A DNA stretch of 64,000 nt from contig JAQBUI010000001.1 in the NCBI GenBank assembly GCA_027624035.1, positions 62,001-126,000 of the forward strand, in the 5' to 3' direction. Positions 62,322-64,000 of this stretch are shown one piece after another; position 1 is the stretch's first letter, and every line of letters begins with the position of its first letter. This DNA is from Pseudomonadota bacterium (lineage in GTDB: Bacteria; Pseudomonadota; Gammaproteobacteria; Pseudomonadales; Azotimanducaceae). The position numbers were made by a program, and so were the translations under genes. Under the pieces are notes generated by a model that was not told the origin of the DNA, did no database searches, and saw only the letters and a list, made by a program, of their open reading frames with translations.

Positions 62322-62431
62322 AGCTGCTGCTCAATCAGAATCTCTCCCGACGATCGATCCCTGTGACCGAAGCTTACCGGCAGTACCCAGGTTGGGCTGC
62401 TGGCCCTGGCTTGCATCGCCGGCACCCGTAG
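62318..62431 (+). pseudogene. DUF5615 PIN-like toxin, truncated remnant
   Basis: MKLLLNQNLSRRSIPVTEAY followed by RQYPG matches the start of DUF5615 PIN-like proteins (MKLLLDENLSRRL...YPGS). The frame then departs and stops at codon 38, whereas complete proteins have about 110 residues. The N-terminal Asp of the active site (LLDEN) reads NQN, so it is inactive. Confidence 0.6.
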
Positions 62432-62547
62432 GTCGTGGCAATCTGCCCCCGGGGACCCGCCGGCGCAGGCCTGCAGATGTCCCTAAACCAACTGCCAACA
62501 GGTTTCGTATCCACGGTCAGACAGTGATTTGTAGCAGGTTGCAGGAA

Positions 62548-63058
62548 ATGGCAGGGTTGAAGGGCAATATTCGCAGGGCGCTGGTTGAAGATCTCGCCAC
62601 CATCAATACAGTGGTCGCCGGCGCCGTGATGGCCTGGCCCATGGCAGAACGGGCCAAACGCCTGGCGCTGACAACCTTGCTGTATGACAACATTGACATG
62701 GCCAATTACGAACTCCTGGTGTTTGAAGAAGCCGGCAACGTGATGGGCGTCGCCGCCTGGGACCCCGCGGGGTTCACACTCGCAGGGGATGAAGCGGCCC
62801 CGGGGTGCTTTATTCCACGGACTTTATGTCAGGCCTGATGCGCGGGGCCGGGGCATCGGCAGGGACCTGATTGCGGCGGTGGCGCAACGGGCCCGGCGGT
62901 GTCATAAGGATGGACTGCTCATCAAGGCGGAACGCGTTTCCGTGGCCTATTTTGAACGCCTGGGCATGCCTCGGATGGCACCCGGTCAGGCATCAGGGTA
63001 CCCGCATCAATTCTGGCTGCCACTATCTGACCCGGAGGTTCGGTCCCTGCGGATCTGA
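62548..63058 (+). pseudogene. GNAT-family acetyltransferase, frameshifted
   Basis: The first frame from ATG 62548 reads MAGLKGNIRRALVEDLATIN and NYELLVFEEAGNVMGVAAWD, breaking off after GDEAAPG. A second frame resumes with LFHGLYVRPDARGRGIGRDL, containing the acetyl-CoA-binding RGRGIG loop, and ends at 63058 (YFERLGMPRMAPGQ). A one-base change near 62805 would join them into a 169-residue enzyme. Substrate unknown. Confidence 0.75.
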
Positions 63059-63189
63059 AGCTCAGTCAAAATCTCCGAGTGGCGAGTGCGATCGATACGG
63101 TAGCCCATGTGATGTCGGGGGCTTTCGCGCTGCCAGTTTCACCGGCTCGATCCTGAAACTGTCCACCCAGGCAAGCGCGTTACCGGAAA

Positions 63190-63746
63190 GAGGATTCGGG
63201 GGTTGGGTCAACAATAGGCTGGATAACCGCTTCCCGACCTCTGTGACCAACGCAGAGGGCCATACAACCCTTTACGGCTATGACCTGCGCCATGGCAAGC
63301 CCAATGAGATTACCGATCCCAATAACCAGGTGACAACAATTACTTATGACCCGTTAGGGCGAGTCACACAGGTCGATTATCCGGACGACGCCCATTTTTA
63401 TGACTATGCCTATGACAAGAAAAACAGGCTACAGCAACTGGAAGCGTCTGGCGGGGTCGTACACATCTACGCTTATGTCATCGAAAGCGGCAAACTGCAG
63501 CATCAACATCTGCTCACGACCAGCTTACCGGTGGAGTTTCTTTACACCACACGTGATTATGATGCGCGTGGCTGGCTGGTTGCCGTGATAGATAGCATGA
63601 CGAAATCCTCGCCGACAGGTGCGGCCACTACGACAAAGCAGGCTCGGACAGCGTACAGTTACTGGCCAGATGGTTGGCTGAAGACGGTAGAGGTAAGCGA
63701 AATTTCTACCTCGATGACCACTCGAGGAATCGGATATCGACGATGA
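63190..63746 (+). pseudogene. RHS/YD-repeat protein fragment
   Basis: The frame contains YD repeats: FPTSVTNAEGHTTLYGYDLR, then NEITDPNNQVTTITYDPLGR and VTQVDYPDDAHFYDYAYDKK. Both the long N-terminal region and the core-plus-toxin end of an RHS protein are absent, so about 180 codons survive. It stops 41 bp before the DUF433 gene at the window edge. Confidence 0.75.
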
Positions 63747-63787
63747 ATGAGCTAAAATGGCGGGCAGACCGCAATCAAGAACATCCC

Positions 63788-64000
63788 ATGTCATCCATGA
63801 ACTATCAACAGTACATCGAAATCACGCCCGGCAAACGCAGCGGTAAGCCTTGTCTCAAGCAGACTCGGATCACCGTATACGATGTGCTCGGCTGGCTTGC
63901 CCAGGGGATGACGACCGAAGAGATCATCGCTGAGTATCCCGAGTTGACCGCTGAGCAGATCCAGGCCTGTCTGGCCTATGCCGCCGACCGCGAGCACCAC
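63788..64000 (+). CDS. DUF433 antitoxin-like protein (runs off right edge)
   Basis: From ATG 63788 the frame MSSMNYQQYIEITPGKRSGK is followed by CLKQTRITVYDVLGWLAQGM, TTEEIIAEYPEL and IQACLAYAADREHH at the edge. This is a nearly complete DUF433 (VapB-like) protein of about 75 residues; a DUF5615-type toxin probably follows outside the window. It is the intact relative of 62143-62321. Confidence 0.85.
   Translation, partial: MSSMNYQQYIEITPGKRSGKPCLKQTRITVYDVLGWLAQGMTTEEIIAEYPELTAEQIQACLAYAADREHH

Noticed and set aside
1-64000. CRISPR array
   Set aside because: I found no regularly spaced direct repeats; the repeats seen are att, operator and mobile-element sequences.

Overview
The window looks like a GC-rich proteobacterial chromosome segment, probably a marine or environmental gammaproteobacterium. 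This is inferred from the gene repertoire (TonB receptors, FecI/FecR signalling, phytanoyl-CoA dioxygenases, an OmpW-like porin) and from gammaproteobacterial-style Zur operators; no ribosomal marker gene is present to fix the taxonomy. There are three zones.

(1) 1-752: end of the left flank. It holds a thiamine-diphosphate enzyme running off the left edge and an intact tRNA-Met(CAT) at 676-752.

(2) 707-32787: a genomic island of about 32 kb inserted in the 3' half of that tRNA. The last 46 bases of the tRNA (707-752) recur exactly at 32742-32787, giving attL and attR. A tyrosine integrase, an AlpA-like DNA-binding protein and a second tyrosine recombinase sit just inside attL. Nearly all recognisable cargo concerns zinc starvation: the repressor Zur; a ZnuABC importer; a ZrgA-like periplasmic zinc binder with an associated ABC module (MacB/FtsX-type permease, ATPase, two exported proteins); three COG0523 GTPases; DUF1826 and WD40 proteins; two TonB-receptor/PepSY pairs; and a folE2-cysS-gammaCA-thrS-pyrC-hisI operon of paralogues of zinc-dependent enzymes. 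In two of these (PyrC and HisI) a canonical zinc ligand is replaced. Five AT-rich Zur-box-like operators stand before the main transcription units. The island therefore appears to carry a whole Zur regulon together with its own regulator, as one integrated unit.

(3) 32788-64000: the right flank, rearranged and rich in mobile-element debris. It contains an IS21 element with truncated istB, internally deleted IS91-type transposases with separate terminal repeats, toxin-antitoxin remnants, a RAYT-type transposase and an RHS fragment. The intact blocks between them are an OmpW-like protein; two phytanoyl-CoA dioxygenases (one with C-terminal HEAT-like repeats) next to a truncated HpcH/HpaI aldolase; an alpha/beta hydrolase with NTF2-like and NIPSNAP-like proteins; an oligopeptide-type ABC importer with a fused permease-ATPase subunit; and, divergent from it, a sigma-FecR-TonB receptor cascade leading to an unusual 713-residue exported protein and a second large TonB receptor.

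Several genes (both island TonB receptors, a HigA antitoxin, a GNAT acetyltransferase) are broken by single-base shifts. These may be true decay or sequencing error; the sequence alone cannot decide.
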